Origin: Clostridia bacterium
Lineage (GTDB): Bacteria > Bacillota > Clostridia > Oscillospirales > CAG-272
Assembly (NCBI GenBank): GCA_017623355.1
Contig: JAGAPG010000010.1
Location: forward strand, 32,191-96,190
Direction of reading: 5' to 3'
DNA: 64,000 nucleotides
The notes under the pieces are model-generated. The model had not been told where the DNA came from and did not search any database. It was given only the letters and a program-made list of their open reading frames with translations. Of the stretch, positions 9,319 to 17,362 are shown piece by piece; positions within the stretch are counted from its first letter, which is position 1, and every line of letters starts with the position of its first letter. The position numbers and the translations under genes were made by a program.

Positions 9319-12300
9319 TTATTTTTTTGCTGATTCGGGAAGATATTTGGAATAATTCTCTGCATAGTATTCAAGCAACCATTCATTTCTTTCCTTTAAC
9401 CAAGCCTTGAGCCAATCGACAGCCTCGGCATTCGAGTTGGGCGCATTAAATTTTACACCGTTTCCAAGAGTGGTTGAATTGAGTGAAAGGCTACTGTAAG
9501 CACCTGAAATACTTGAGAACTTTTTATAGTTTTCAAGAATTGAGGCTGCGTTTTCTTCAATGATAGTATCTATCAAATTCTTTTGTGCGAGCTTTCCGTA
9601 TTCATCGTACGCATCCTCGTAGAACAGCGTTATCATATCCTGAGATTCAAACATTTTGCCAACGACAGTGTATTTAAATTCTTCGGAATATGTCAGCAGA
9701 TAATATGACCATATACGGTAAGGATTATCATTTTTATAAACATCTATAGCCCATCTGCAATCTGCCCAAGTACCTGTAGCAGAATTGTAGGGAACACCTG
9801 TGTAATTAGTGTAATTGGAATAAGCATTCCAATATACACCGTCGGTGTTGGCATTTCCGCCCGTGTAACGTACATTTCCTAAAGAAAGGTCAAAGTCCCA
9901 AGCAGGACCGCCGTGAATCTTTCCGTCCTCGATATAGAATCTTAATGAGTCCCAAATCATATCCTTGTTTTTGGCATATTCATGAAGCAGATAATATCCC
10001 GCCATTGATTCAATATCGAAATATTTTTCTATTTCCTCATTCTTTCCGCTAAGCAGAGCGAAATCGGATTGTATCATCGTTTTAAGGAGAGAGCTCCAGC
10101 TTTCACGATTCATTTTGCTCCTTGTATCGTGCGATTCAACTTGCAACCAAATCTTGAAAATAGGAGATTTTACTTGCATATCCATAGTATTGAAGGATTC
10201 AGAATATTGAAGAATAAAATCTGTATCCTTATCAATATCGACTCTGTTTTCATCAACCTCAATAGCGGTAGCTAATACATAATTTCCATTGTATACACCG
10301 TCAACGTATACGTCAACAAATCTATATTGACAACAGTAGTCAAGACCGAAGGATTTTGCCATTTCAAAAGCAATAGCATTTCTCAAAAGAGAATTGTCGT
10401 AAAGGTTAGCAAGAAGAATATATTTCTTTCCGGCTCCCATTCCCAAAAGATCAACATCTTTAGAGAATTTTATATTAAACGGATATTTTGTTGCATTGTT
10501 CGTAGAGTTACCTCTTGTTTTAAGTCTTGCCTCATAGTCGCTTATTACGTGATCACCTTGCTCGTCTGAATAAGTAACTATAACGTTAGCATCTGTATAG
10601 CTCGATTTGTTAAGACCCTTTGATGTTTCAAGGTATACAACGGGAACAGAGTATTCTTTGTATTGAAGCTTTGGTAAAGCCTCTTGAATGGACTTTGCGG
10701 TTTCGTCTACCTGCTCTTGAGTGAGCGCTTTTTGAGCATTTTCATAGAGAGGCTTGATAAGTGAAACGCTATCCATAGAATAATAAACCATATAATGCTC
10801 GGAAATACGCGTTATCATTTCGTCAAGAGCAGAACGATCTATTTTTTGTCTGAAAAGCTGATAATTTCCGTTTTCATCCTTTATTTCATTAGCCATACAA
10901 ACCTTGCAGTAGCTATATTGATAATCAAACTCGTCGGTAAGAGTCCACCAGCTGTATTGATGCTCAAGCTTTTCGTAAACTCCGTTTTCAACCAATTTGC
11001 ATCTTGAACAGGTGCGAGCATAGGTACCTTCCTTAAAGCAGGATGCAGGGACATCCTCAAGATACTCAAAATCGTGTCCGAGCGCAGCAGTAGAGATCTC
11101 ATCAAGCTTTTTGCCGCAATCGGTACAGTAGATTATTTCAAGACCACCGTAAATACAGTCGGCAACGTGAACTAAAACAGATTCAATGTGTAAATGATCA
11201 GTACATTCAAAATCTGTTTTTTCAACCGAAACCTTCCAATCCGAAAGATGTTGTTTTAAAAGGAGAAGGTCAGAAACATTAACCTTACCATCGTTGTTTA
11301 TATCTGAAGCATATTTGTTGATAACAACGGATTTTCCGGAAAGGAATTTTCCAAGAGCATCAAGGTCATCGTTGTTTACGCTTCCGTCACCGTTTACATC
11401 TGCGGGAATTATGGCGTTTGATTCAAAATTATCAACCAATGTAAGATTGCATTTGCTGCATTTCAAGTAAGAATAAGATGGCTTTCCGGGCTCATTTACG
11501 ATTTGATTTACAGCGTCGTGTCCTTCAGCCTTTACGGAAATCACCTCAACGGTTTTTCCGCAATCTAAGCAATTTATAGTTATAGATTCATTAGTTGTGC
11601 ACGAAAGTGATGATTTTGAAATGACGTCGCCGGAATGTCCGATAGCAGGTATAACCTCGTTGTAAGAGCAGATAAGACAATTCTTTTCTCCGTCTGCAGA
11701 GCAAGTGGGGGCAACATCCTTATATCCGAAATAATGATCCTCACAGCTTGCGATAACATTAGAGGTCACGCGCTTAAATTTAAGCTCTCCGCCGGGCTTT
11801 CCGTTGACAGTTGGATTTTCAGCCATATAATAAACTATTTGAAGCGCGGAAAGATTGGATACCATATTTTCCTTGAAGGAAGTAACTCCTTTTCCAAAAA
11901 TTATCCATTTAAGAGCAGAGCAATTGCTAAACGCACTGTCGCCTACAGAGGTAACACTGTCCGGAATGTAAGCTGTTTCGAGTGTAGAGCCCTTGAATGC
12001 GCTTGAGCCAATCGTTTTGAGCGATGACGGGAAAATTACTTTTTTAATTTTTGCATTTTCAAATGTGCTTGAAGCGATTTCCGTAACTGTATCAAGTATA
12101 TATAACGTATCAACAACCTTTGATTTAGGATAAACAAGAATTTTTGTGCAATTGCTATCATAAAGAATTCCGTCTACCGTTTTATAGCTTGGATGCTCGT
12201 CGCTTACCGTTATGGAAATAAGTCCTGTGCATCCGCTAAGAGCGTTTGTGTTGAATTTTGCTGTTCCAAAGTTTACGTGCGTAATAAAAATACAGTTTTG

Positions 12301-13083
12301 AAAAGCATTATCACTTATAGATATCGCGTTAGGTAACGATATTTTTTCGGGAATAGCTTTACATTTATAAAAGGCAGATCTTCCAACGCTTAAGGTATTT
12401 TCGGAAATGTCAATGTTATATAACGCATAACAATGAGCAAAGCAGCTGTCACCGAAAACAGTTATATCGGCAGCAGATGAGAATGTAACCATAGAATTAC
12501 ACATTTTAAAGCAATTCGACGGCAAAGAGGTGATGCTTTCGGAAAGAATATCAACCTCTAAAATACCCGCACAGTTCTCAAAAGCACTTTGACCGATAGA
12601 TGTAACGCTTGCCGGAATAGTTATTTTGTCATAAATAGCAGTTCCGTGGAACGCGTACGCGCCTATAGTTTCAAGCTCGCTCGGCAAAGTAAGATGACCG
12701 AAAACCAAAATGTTTTCAGCAACGTATCTTACAAACTCATCACCGCTTGTTGATTCACGGTAAACTCCCTTATTGTTTTTTGCATCTTTAAGGTTGCCGT
12801 AAATGTTCACCTTGAAGGCGTTGTCGGCAATAGCGGTAACAGTATATTCAACATCGTTTACTGTAACCTTTGACGGCATAACAAAATTATCGGTACGCTC
12901 TTTGAGCTCAGCGCCGTTAATGGTAGCGGTAGCTCTTTGCGTTTCGGGATCAATTGATACCGAGACCTTCCATGTTATTCCGTTAGAATCCGTGTATGTT
13001 GCATTTTCAGCCGCAAAGCATGAAACGGCAAAAGCAGAGCATAAAATCAACACGAATATAAAAAAGTGTAAAAATTTTTTCAT
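9319..13083 (-). CDS. Secreted protein with BspA-type leucine-rich repeats, dockerin and CotH kinase domain
   Basis: A 1254-residue exported protein. The ATG at 13081-13083 with an upstream GAGG gives MKKFLHFFIFVLIL, a signal peptide ending near SCFA-AEN; a longer frame upstream would bury it. Residues about 80-415 are BspA-like LRR repeats (repeated I-x-x-x-A-F-x-x-C units). Cys-rich modules with CxxC pairs lie near 440-540 and 640-760. At about 557-615 two 12-residue calcium loops (DVNGDGSVNNDD, DINNDGKVNVSD) form a type I dockerin, placed internally. Residues about 810-1240 are a CotH-type atypical kinase, with GNYVLATAIEVDENRVDID and the metal motif PAWDFDLSLGN. The family phosphorylates proteins; the dockerin implies a cohesin partner on the surface. 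Single gene with its own promoter. Confidence 0.9.
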   Translation of the reverse strand: MKKFLHFFIFVLILCSAFAVSCFAAENATYTDSNGITWKVSVSIDPETQRATATINGAELKERTDNFVMPSKVTVNDVEYTVTAIADNAFKVNIYGNLKDAKNNKGVYRESTSGDEFVRYVAENILVFGHLTLPSELETIGAYAFHGTAIYDKITIPASVTSIGQSAFENCAGILEVDILSESITSLPSNCFKMCNSMVTFSSAADITVFGDSCFAHCYALYNIDISENTLSVGRSAFYKCKAIPEKISLPNAISISDNAFQNCIFITHVNFGTAKFNTNALSGCTGLISITVSDEHPSYKTVDGILYDSNCTKILVYPKSKVVDTLYILDTVTEIASSTFENAKIKKVIFPSSLKTIGSSAFKGSTLETAYIPDSVTSVGDSAFSNCSALKWIIFGKGVTSFKENMVSNLSALQIVYYMAENPTVNGKPGGELKFKRVTSNVIASCEDHYFGYKDVAPTCSADGEKNCLICSYNEVIPAIGHSGDVISKSSLSCTTNESITINCLDCGKTVEVISVKAEGHDAVNQIVNEPGKPSYSYLKCSKCNLTLVDNFESNAIIPADVNGDGSVNNDDLDALGKFLSGKSVVINKYASDINNDGKVNVSDLLLLKQHLSDWKVSVEKTDFECTDHLHIESVLVHVADCIYGGLEIIYCTDCGKKLDEISTAALGHDFEYLEDVPASCFKEGTYARTCSRCKLVENGVYEKLEHQYSWWTLTDEFDYQYSYCKVCMANEIKDENGNYQLFRQKIDRSALDEMITRISEHYMVYYSMDSVSLIKPLYENAQKALTQEQVDETAKSIQEALPKLQYKEYSVPVVYLETSKGLNKSSYTDANVIVTYSDEQGDHVISDYEARLKTRGNSTNNATKYPFNIKFSKDVDLLGMGAGKKYILLANLYDNSLLRNAIAFEMAKSFGLDYCCQYRFVDVYVDGVYNGNYVLATAIEVDENRVDIDKDTDFILQYSESFNTMDMQVKSPIFKIWLQVESHDTRSKMNRESWSSLLKTMIQSDFALLSGKNEEIEKYFDIESMAGYYLLHEYAKNKDMIWDSLRFYIEDGKIHGGPAWDFDLSLGNVRYTGGNANTDGVYWNAYSNYTNYTGVPYNSATGTWADCRWAIDVYKNDNPYRIWSYYLLTYSEEFKYTVVGKMFESQDMITLFYEDAYDEYGKLAQKNLIDTIIEENAASILENYKKFSSISGAYSSLSLNSTTLGNGVKFNAPNSNAEAVDWLKAWLKERNEWLLEYYAENYSKYLPESAKK

Positions 13084-13119
13084 AATATACCTCGTTGGTT
13101 GGTGGATTTGCACATAATT

Positions 13120-13148
13120 ATTTTATCATATAAACGCGCGTATGTCAA
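13120..13148 (-). promoter_or_regulatory. Promoter of the LRR-dockerin-CotH gene
   Basis: On the minus strand TTGACA (13143-13148), 17 bases, TAAAAT (13120-13125), with TGA before the -10. It is divergent from, and about 40 bases away from, the asnA promoter. Confidence 0.8.
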
Positions 13149-13182
13149 TAGAAATAAATATTTTAAAAAATGTAATTCACAC

Positions 13183-13211
13183 TTGAAAAGAAGAAGTATA
13201 TGTGATATACT
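13183..13211 (+). promoter_or_regulatory. Promoter of asnA
   Basis: TTGAAA (13183-13188), 17 bases, TATACT (13206-13211) preceded by TGA. The leader is about 24 bases and holds AGGAGG at 13230-13235. Confidence 0.8.
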
Positions 13212-13241
13212 ATTTAGGTAAAAAATCGTAGGAGGTATGTT

Positions 13242-14243
13242 ATGGCATCTCAAATTCCAAACGGATACAGATCCGCGCTTGATATAAAAGAAACTCAAGT
13301 TGCAATAAAAAAGGTTAAGGATTTCTTTGAAAGAAATTTGGCGAAAGCGCTTAATTTGACCAGAGTGTCAGCGCCTCTTTTCGTAAATTCAGAAAGCGGG
13401 CTCAATGATGATCTTAACGGCGTTGAAAGAGCTGTTAAATTCGATCTTAAAAGCGGCGAAAATCTTGAGATAGTTCATTCCTTAGCTAAATGGAAGCGTA
13501 TGGCGCTAAAAGAATACGGCTTTTCTGTCGGTGAGGGATTGTACACCGATATGATTGCTATCCGTCGCGACGAGGATCTTGATAATATACATTCAATGTA
13601 CGTTGATCAGTGGGATTGGGAAAAAATCGTATCAAAGGAGCAAAGGAATGAGCAAACACTTAAAGATGCCGTTCGTTCAATATATCGCTCTCTTAAAGAC
13701 ACGGAAAACTATATAGCATCAGAATACGAATATATAGGAAATATGCTTCCCGATGATATAAAATTCATCACCACGCAAGAGCTTGAGGATATGTATCCCG
13801 ACCTTACAAGTAAGGAAAGAGAAAAGGAAATATCCAAAAAATACGGCGCGGTGTTCATAATGAAAATAGGCGGCGCGTTAAGATCCGGTAAGCTTCATGA
13901 TGGCAGAGCACCGGATTATGACGATTGGACGTTGAACGGAGATATAATAGTATATTATTCGGTTCTTGATATTCCGCTTGAGCTTTCCTCTATGGGAATA
14001 AGAGTTGATGAAGAGGCTCTTTTGAAACAGCTTAAAATAAGGGGCTGTGAGGAGAGAAAGGAGCTCGACTTTCATAAGGCTCTGTTGGAAGGAAAGCTTC
14101 CTTATACGATAGGCGGAGGAATAGGACAGTCGAGAATGTGTATGTATTTCTTGCGTAAGGCGCACATAGGAGAGGTGCATTCGTCTTATTGGAACGACGA
14201 AACTCGTAGGGAATGTAAGGATAAAGGAGCATACCTTCTTTAA
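13242..14243 (+). CDS. asnA: Aspartate-ammonia ligase (asparagine synthetase A)
   Basis: A 333-residue enzyme that makes asparagine from aspartate, ammonia and ATP. It belongs to the class II aminoacyl-tRNA-synthetase fold; the C-terminal [22 protein letters not shown] is the motif-3-like ATP site, and the N-terminal [22 protein letters not shown] with [20 protein letters not shown] is typical of AsnA. Length matches the family (about 330-340). AGGAGG precedes the ATG by 6 bases. A permease gene starts 2 bases after the stop, so the two are probably cotranscribed. No T-box or other riboswitch is present in the short leader. It relies on free ammonia, in line with GdhA encoded 3 kb away. Confidence 0.96.
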   Translation: MASQIPNGYRSALDIKETQVAIKKVKDFFERNLAKALNLTRVSAPLFVNSESGLNDDLNGVERAVKFDLKSGENLEIVHSLAKWKRMALKEYGFSVGEGLYTDMIAIRRDEDLDNIHSMYVDQWDWEKIVSKEQRNEQTLKDAVRSIYRSLKDTENYIASEYEYIGNMLPDDIKFITTQELEDMYPDLTSKEREKEISKKYGAVFIMKIGGALRSGKLHDGRAPDYDDWTLNGDIIVYYSVLDIPLELSSMGIRVDEEALLKQLKIRGCEERKELDFHKALLEGKLPYTIGGGIGQSRMCMYFLRKAHIGEVHSSYWNDETRRECKDKGAYLL

Positions 14244-14245
14244 AA

Positions 14246-15127
14246 ATGACTTGGATTTTTTTGATTCTTCTATACGGAATATTTAAAGGCTTCAGAGAAG
14301 CGTTAAAGAAAAAATCAATGGAAACGCACAGCGTAATGGAGGTATTGTTCTTCTATACGCTGTTTGCATTTCTTATGATAATTCCGTTTTCTCATAATGT
14401 TTTTGCAATAAGTTGGCGTGCGCACCTTCTTATACTTTTTAAATCTACGATAATATTTATTGCGTGGATATGCGCGCTAAATTCAATAAAGCGACTGCCG
14501 CTTAGCTTGTATAGCATAGTCGATATGTCGCGTATGCTTTTTTCAATATTCTTTGGCGTAATATTTCTGCGTGAAGCCTTGGGAGTCTTTGAAATAATAG
14601 GTATGGCGCTCGTGATTACAGGAATTACACTTGTAAATTTGAAAAAAGAATGCAAGAACGGAACAGAAGAAAAGCCGACTAAGCTTATAATGCTTCTTGT
14701 GCTTACTTCATGTATTTTAAACTCAATATCAGCACTCCTTGATAAGTTGATATTGGCAAAGGACGGATGCGTTCTTTTGGGAGGAGAGATACTCGATTCA
14801 TCACAGCTTCAGTTCTGGTATATGCTTTATCTCACATCGCTTTATGCGCTTTACATAATAATAAAACGTGAAAAGATAAATTTCAAAAAATGCGTTACAT
14901 CCCCATCTATTTGGGTTATGAGCGTCTTGTTTATTGTTGCAGACCGAGCGCTTTTTATAGCAAATGCCGATCCGGAAAGCAAGCTAACGGTAATGACCCT
15001 TATTAAGCAATCCTCTGTTCTTGTATCTATACTTCTCGGAAAGATAATTTACAAGGAAAAACATATAATTTACCGCACCCTGTGTGCGATTTTGATAATT
15101 TGCGGAATAGTGATTTCCGTGCTTTAA
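14246..15127 (+). CDS. EamA/DMT-family membrane transporter
   Basis: A 293-residue integral membrane protein with about ten predicted hydrophobic segments arranged as two EamA halves, the drug/metabolite transporter superfamily plan. The first half contains the typical ALNSIKRLPLSLYSIVDMSRMLFSIFFGVIFLRE and the second KQSSVLVSILLGKIIYKE. The substrate cannot be read from sequence; family members export amino acids, nucleotides or other small metabolites. The start lies 2 bases after the asnA stop, with AAAGGAG inside the end of asnA, which implies translational coupling. Linkage to asnA makes an amino-acid-related role plausible but unproven. Confidence 0.85.
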   Translation: MTWIFLILLYGIFKGFREALKKKSMETHSVMEVLFFYTLFAFLMIIPFSHNVFAISWRAHLLILFKSTIIFIAWICALNSIKRLPLSLYSIVDMSRMLFSIFFGVIFLREALGVFEIIGMALVITGITLVNLKKECKNGTEEKPTKLIMLLVLTSCILNSISALLDKLILAKDGCVLLGGEILDSSQLQFWYMLYLTSLYALYIIIKREKINFKKCVTSPSIWVMSVLFIVADRALFIANADPESKLTVMTLIKQSSVLVSILLGKIIYKEKHIIYRTLCAILIICGIVISVL

Positions 15128-15157
15128 TGCTTTCGGTACGAATGAAAGGAGTAAAAA

Positions 15158-15703
15158 ATGGATAAAAATGATTTTTCACTTGAAAATGTAAAATGCACTA
15201 CCTATTACACTGAAAAGCTTATGAAAAGCTACAGAAGATATACTGAAAAAAGTTCAAGAATATTAAGCATAATAATGTGTGCAATATTCGCGGCAGCAGC
15301 CGTTGCGCTCCTTATATCAATGTTTATAATATTTGATAAGCAATCGCTTGCGCTTTTCTTGATTTTTGTTGTAATTACCGCGATAAGTGTCGTTAATTTA
15401 ACTGTTATACCTAATATTCAAATTAAACGCTCGCCGTATTACGATGCTGAAATATCATATGAATTTCACAATGATGAAATAATAGTTACCGCAAAAAACA
15501 AGGTCGAAACCGTAAAAAGCCATCTCGGTTATACGGAAATAAAATATATAAAGGAAAATGACGGATGCTTTTATCTTCATCTTGGCACAAGTCAGGCTTT
15601 TATTATTGAAAAGGATAATCTTGAGAATATAACCCCCGAGGAATTTGAAAGAAAGCTTAAAATAAGAATAAGACAAATAAATTCTATAGAAATAAATATT
15701 TGA
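15158..15703 (+). CDS. YcxB-like membrane protein
   Basis: A 181-residue protein with two adjacent transmembrane segments at about residues 45-65 and 70-90, then a soluble C-terminal domain with alternating hydrophobic strands (DGCFYLHLGTSQAFIIEKD). This layout and the C-terminal pattern fit the YcxB-like family found in many Firmicutes, whose function is unknown. AAAGGAG precedes the ATG. It lies 30 bases after the permease gene without an intervening terminator, so it may be the third gene of the asnA transcript. A strong terminator follows. Confidence 0.7.
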   Translation: MDKNDFSLENVKCTTYYTEKLMKSYRRYTEKSSRILSIIMCAIFAAAAVALLISMFIIFDKQSLALFLIFVVITAISVVNLTVIPNIQIKRSPYYDAEISYEFHNDEIIVTAKNKVETVKSHLGYTEIKYIKENDGCFYLHLGTSQAFIIEKDNLENITPEEFERKLKIRIRQINSIEINI

Positions 15704-15759
15704 TAAATGAAGAAAATCAAACACTTGGAGGGATATTTTCCAAATATCAAATAAAAAAC

Positions 15760-15783
15760 GTCAAGTGGCAAAAGCCACTTGAC
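15760..15783 (+). terminator. Terminator of the asnA-permease-ycxB unit
   Basis: A perfect 10-bp stem (gtcaagtggc / gccacttgac), loop aaaa, followed by ATTTTTA. The descending arm also supplies the -35 box of the tRNA-Leu promoter. Confidence 0.85.
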
Positions 15784-15807
15784 ATTTTTAAAAAAATGTA
15801 GTATTAT
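15779..15807 (+). promoter_or_regulatory. Promoter of tRNA-Leu, overlapping the preceding terminator
   Basis: TTGACA (15779-15784), 17 bases, TATTAT (15802-15807). Five of the six -35 bases lie in the descending arm of the upstream terminator. Start of transcription would be near 15814, about 19 bases before the tRNA. Confidence 0.7.
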
Positions 15808-15832
15808 AGTATAGCAGAAAAATAAATAATAT

Positions 15833-15915
15833 GCGGGTGTGGCGGAATTGGCAGACGCGCTAGACTTAGGATCTAGTGAGTATTCGTGCAGGTTCAACCC
15901 CTGTCACCCGCACCA
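15833..15915 (+). tRNA. tRNA-Leu (anticodon UAG)
   Basis: An 83-base type II tRNA including an encoded CCA. The acceptor arms gcgggtg and cacccgc pair fully, the anticodon loop is CTTAGGA inside a ctaga/tctag stem, a long variable arm follows as expected for leucine, and the T-loop is GGTTCAACCCC. It reads CUN codons. A terminator follows immediately. Confidence 0.97.
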
Positions 15916-15950
15916 AAAAGACACAGGATTAAAAAAATCCTGTGTCTTTT
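15916..15950 (+). terminator. Terminator of tRNA-Leu
   Basis: A perfect 15-bp stem (15916-15930 with 15936-15950) begins directly after the encoded CCA; the descending arm ends in TTTT. Confidence 0.9.
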
Positions 15951-16024
15951 GCAATTAAAGAGTAAGATTGAAAGGCAAAAAACAGCTCCGGGAAAGGTTC
16001 TACCAAAAAGAGATAGTGCTTTCC

Positions 16025-16053
16025 TTGAAAAACCGGATACGATATGATATGAT
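16025..16053 (+). promoter_or_regulatory. Promoter of the XRE regulator gene
   Basis: TTGAAA (16025-16030), 17 bases, TATGAT (16048-16053) preceded by TGA. The region carries repeated gatatgatatgat and an inverted GGATA (16035-16039) / TATCC (16059-16063), possibly an autoregulatory operator. Confidence 0.65.
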
Positions 16054-16080
16054 TGTGATATCCAAGAAAGGAGATCAAGT

Positions 16081-17025
16081 ATGAACGATTATTCATTCGG
16101 AAATTTTTTATACACATTAAGAAAAGAAAAACAGCTTTCGCAATCACAGCTCGGCGAAATGCTTGGCGTTACAAATAAAGCTGTTTCAAAATGGGAAAAC
16201 GGCAGCGCAAAGCCAAACACGATACTGATTCCCAAAATAGCAGAAATATTAGGCGTTTCAGTTGAGGAGCTTTTTGCTTGCAAGAGATTTGAAAAGGATC
16301 ACGAATCGGAAAGAATAAAAAAATATTTATCTGAACAAAAGAAGAAATATGCAATTTTATATTCAATATTTTTGTCTGTAATCATCGTTCTTCCGCTGTT
16401 GTTGGTTGAGTTTATATGTATCGTTATAGGCTTTAGACTTCCTGATGATGTTGCAGGACCTTTAGGCGCGGTTGGATTTATTTTTTTATTCGTTATTTCA
16501 ATAACAGCTTTAATAATATACCGTAAAAATTTCAATCAAGCATTGTCGCCGAGCAAATTGGAATATTCGAAAGAATTTGCTGAATTTATAAGAAAAGCGC
16601 TTTGGATTTCTGCAATCTTATGGTGGTTTATATTTGCGCTCTTGTTTTCGGTATATGCGTTGATATTACGGTTTTCATGGAGCTTTACCATAGCGAATAT
16701 ATTTCTTTCGATAACGGCTTTTATTTTGATAATGCTTTTGGGTTTTGTCGTTTTTTTGGGAAATTTGAAACGATTGCTTCGTATTAAATTTTTATATCAC
16801 CCAGCAAAGGAAGAACACAAAAAAATTCGTTTTGCAGATTTGCCGGCTTGGGCAAAATTATATTACATTACAGCCCTTGCTCTTACGCCGATTCTTTTGA
16901 GTTTACATATTTTAAGCTTCTTGAATAACGATTTGAAAAACCTATTTGTTTTAAAAATTACAGTTTTTCTTATTTGGAGTATGTGCGTTTTTGCCCTCAT
17001 ATTTTATAGAAATAAGAAAAAATAA
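16081..17025 (+). CDS. XRE-family helix-turn-helix regulator with membrane domain
   Basis: A 314-residue protein. Residues about 8-62 form a lambda-repressor-type helix-turn-helix (LRKEKQLSQSQLGEMLGV followed by KAVSKWENGSAKP). After a charged linker come about six hydrophobic segments from residue 95 to the end, so the protein is a membrane-anchored DNA-binding protein. Similar proteins in Firmicutes are thought to sense membrane or envelope conditions, but no ligand is known. It is a single-gene unit with its own promoter, a AAAGGAG site and a terminator. The DNA-binding half is confidently assigned; the target genes are not visible here, apart from possible self-regulation. Confidence 0.88.
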   Translation: MNDYSFGNFLYTLRKEKQLSQSQLGEMLGVTNKAVSKWENGSAKPNTILIPKIAEILGVSVEELFACKRFEKDHESERIKKYLSEQKKKYAILYSIFLSVIIVLPLLLVEFICIVIGFRLPDDVAGPLGAVGFIFLFVISITALIIYRKNFNQALSPSKLEYSKEFAEFIRKALWISAILWWFIFALLFSVYALILRFSWSFTIANIFLSITAFILIMLLGFVVFLGNLKRLLRIKFLYHPAKEEHKKIRFADLPAWAKLYYITALALTPILLSLHILSFLNNDLKNLFVLKITVFLIWSMCVFALIFYRNKKK

Positions 17026-17039
17026 GATAACGATATAAA

Positions 17040-17071
17040 AAATCCGTCAGACTAAAAAACTTGACGGATTT
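17040..17071 (+). terminator. Terminator of the XRE regulator gene
   Basis: A 10-bp stem (aaatccgtca / tgacggattt) 15 bases after the stop codon; T-rich sequence follows. Confidence 0.8.
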
Positions 17072-17240
17072 TAAATTATTCGTAAAATTTTCGTGTTTTC
17101 TTTGCATCGGTTTTGCGGAGCGAGGAGATTTAATGATTGATTTTATAATAAGTATTACGAAATGTCAACAATGAAAAACGTTCATATAATATATAAAGAT
17201 AAGAAAATCAAAAAAATTGCAAATTATTGATGATTTTTTA

Positions 17241-17269
17241 TTGACAAGAAAAAATGACTGTGATAAAAT
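17241..17269 (+). promoter_or_regulatory. Promoter of gdhA
   Basis: TTGACA (17241-17246), 17 bases, TAAAAT (17264-17269) preceded by TGA. It is nearly the same as the rpoB promoter. Transcription should start near 17276, leaving a leader of about 87 bases. Confidence 0.85.
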
Positions 17270-17281
17270 TATTTAGTAAGT

Positions 17282-17295
17282 TGAAAACGCTTGCA
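17282..17295 (+). promoter_or_regulatory. Possible CcpA-type cre operator in the gdhA leader
   Basis: TGAAAACGCTTGCA fits the consensus TGWAANCGNTNWCA at 13 of 14 positions and is partly palindromic as TTGAAAAC/GCTTGCAA. It lies about 7-20 bases after the predicted transcription start, where a LacI/CcpA-family protein would block elongation. No binding data exist here. Confidence 0.5.
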
Positions 17296-17362
17296 AAATC
17301 ATTTATTTTAAGAGAAACATAGCTTTAAACTTTGCTTCTCAATGTTTAAGGAGGAAACTAAA

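Noticed and set aside
15720-15750. Possible gene start after the YcxB-like protein
   Set aside because: No frame of useful length; the stretch leads into the terminator.
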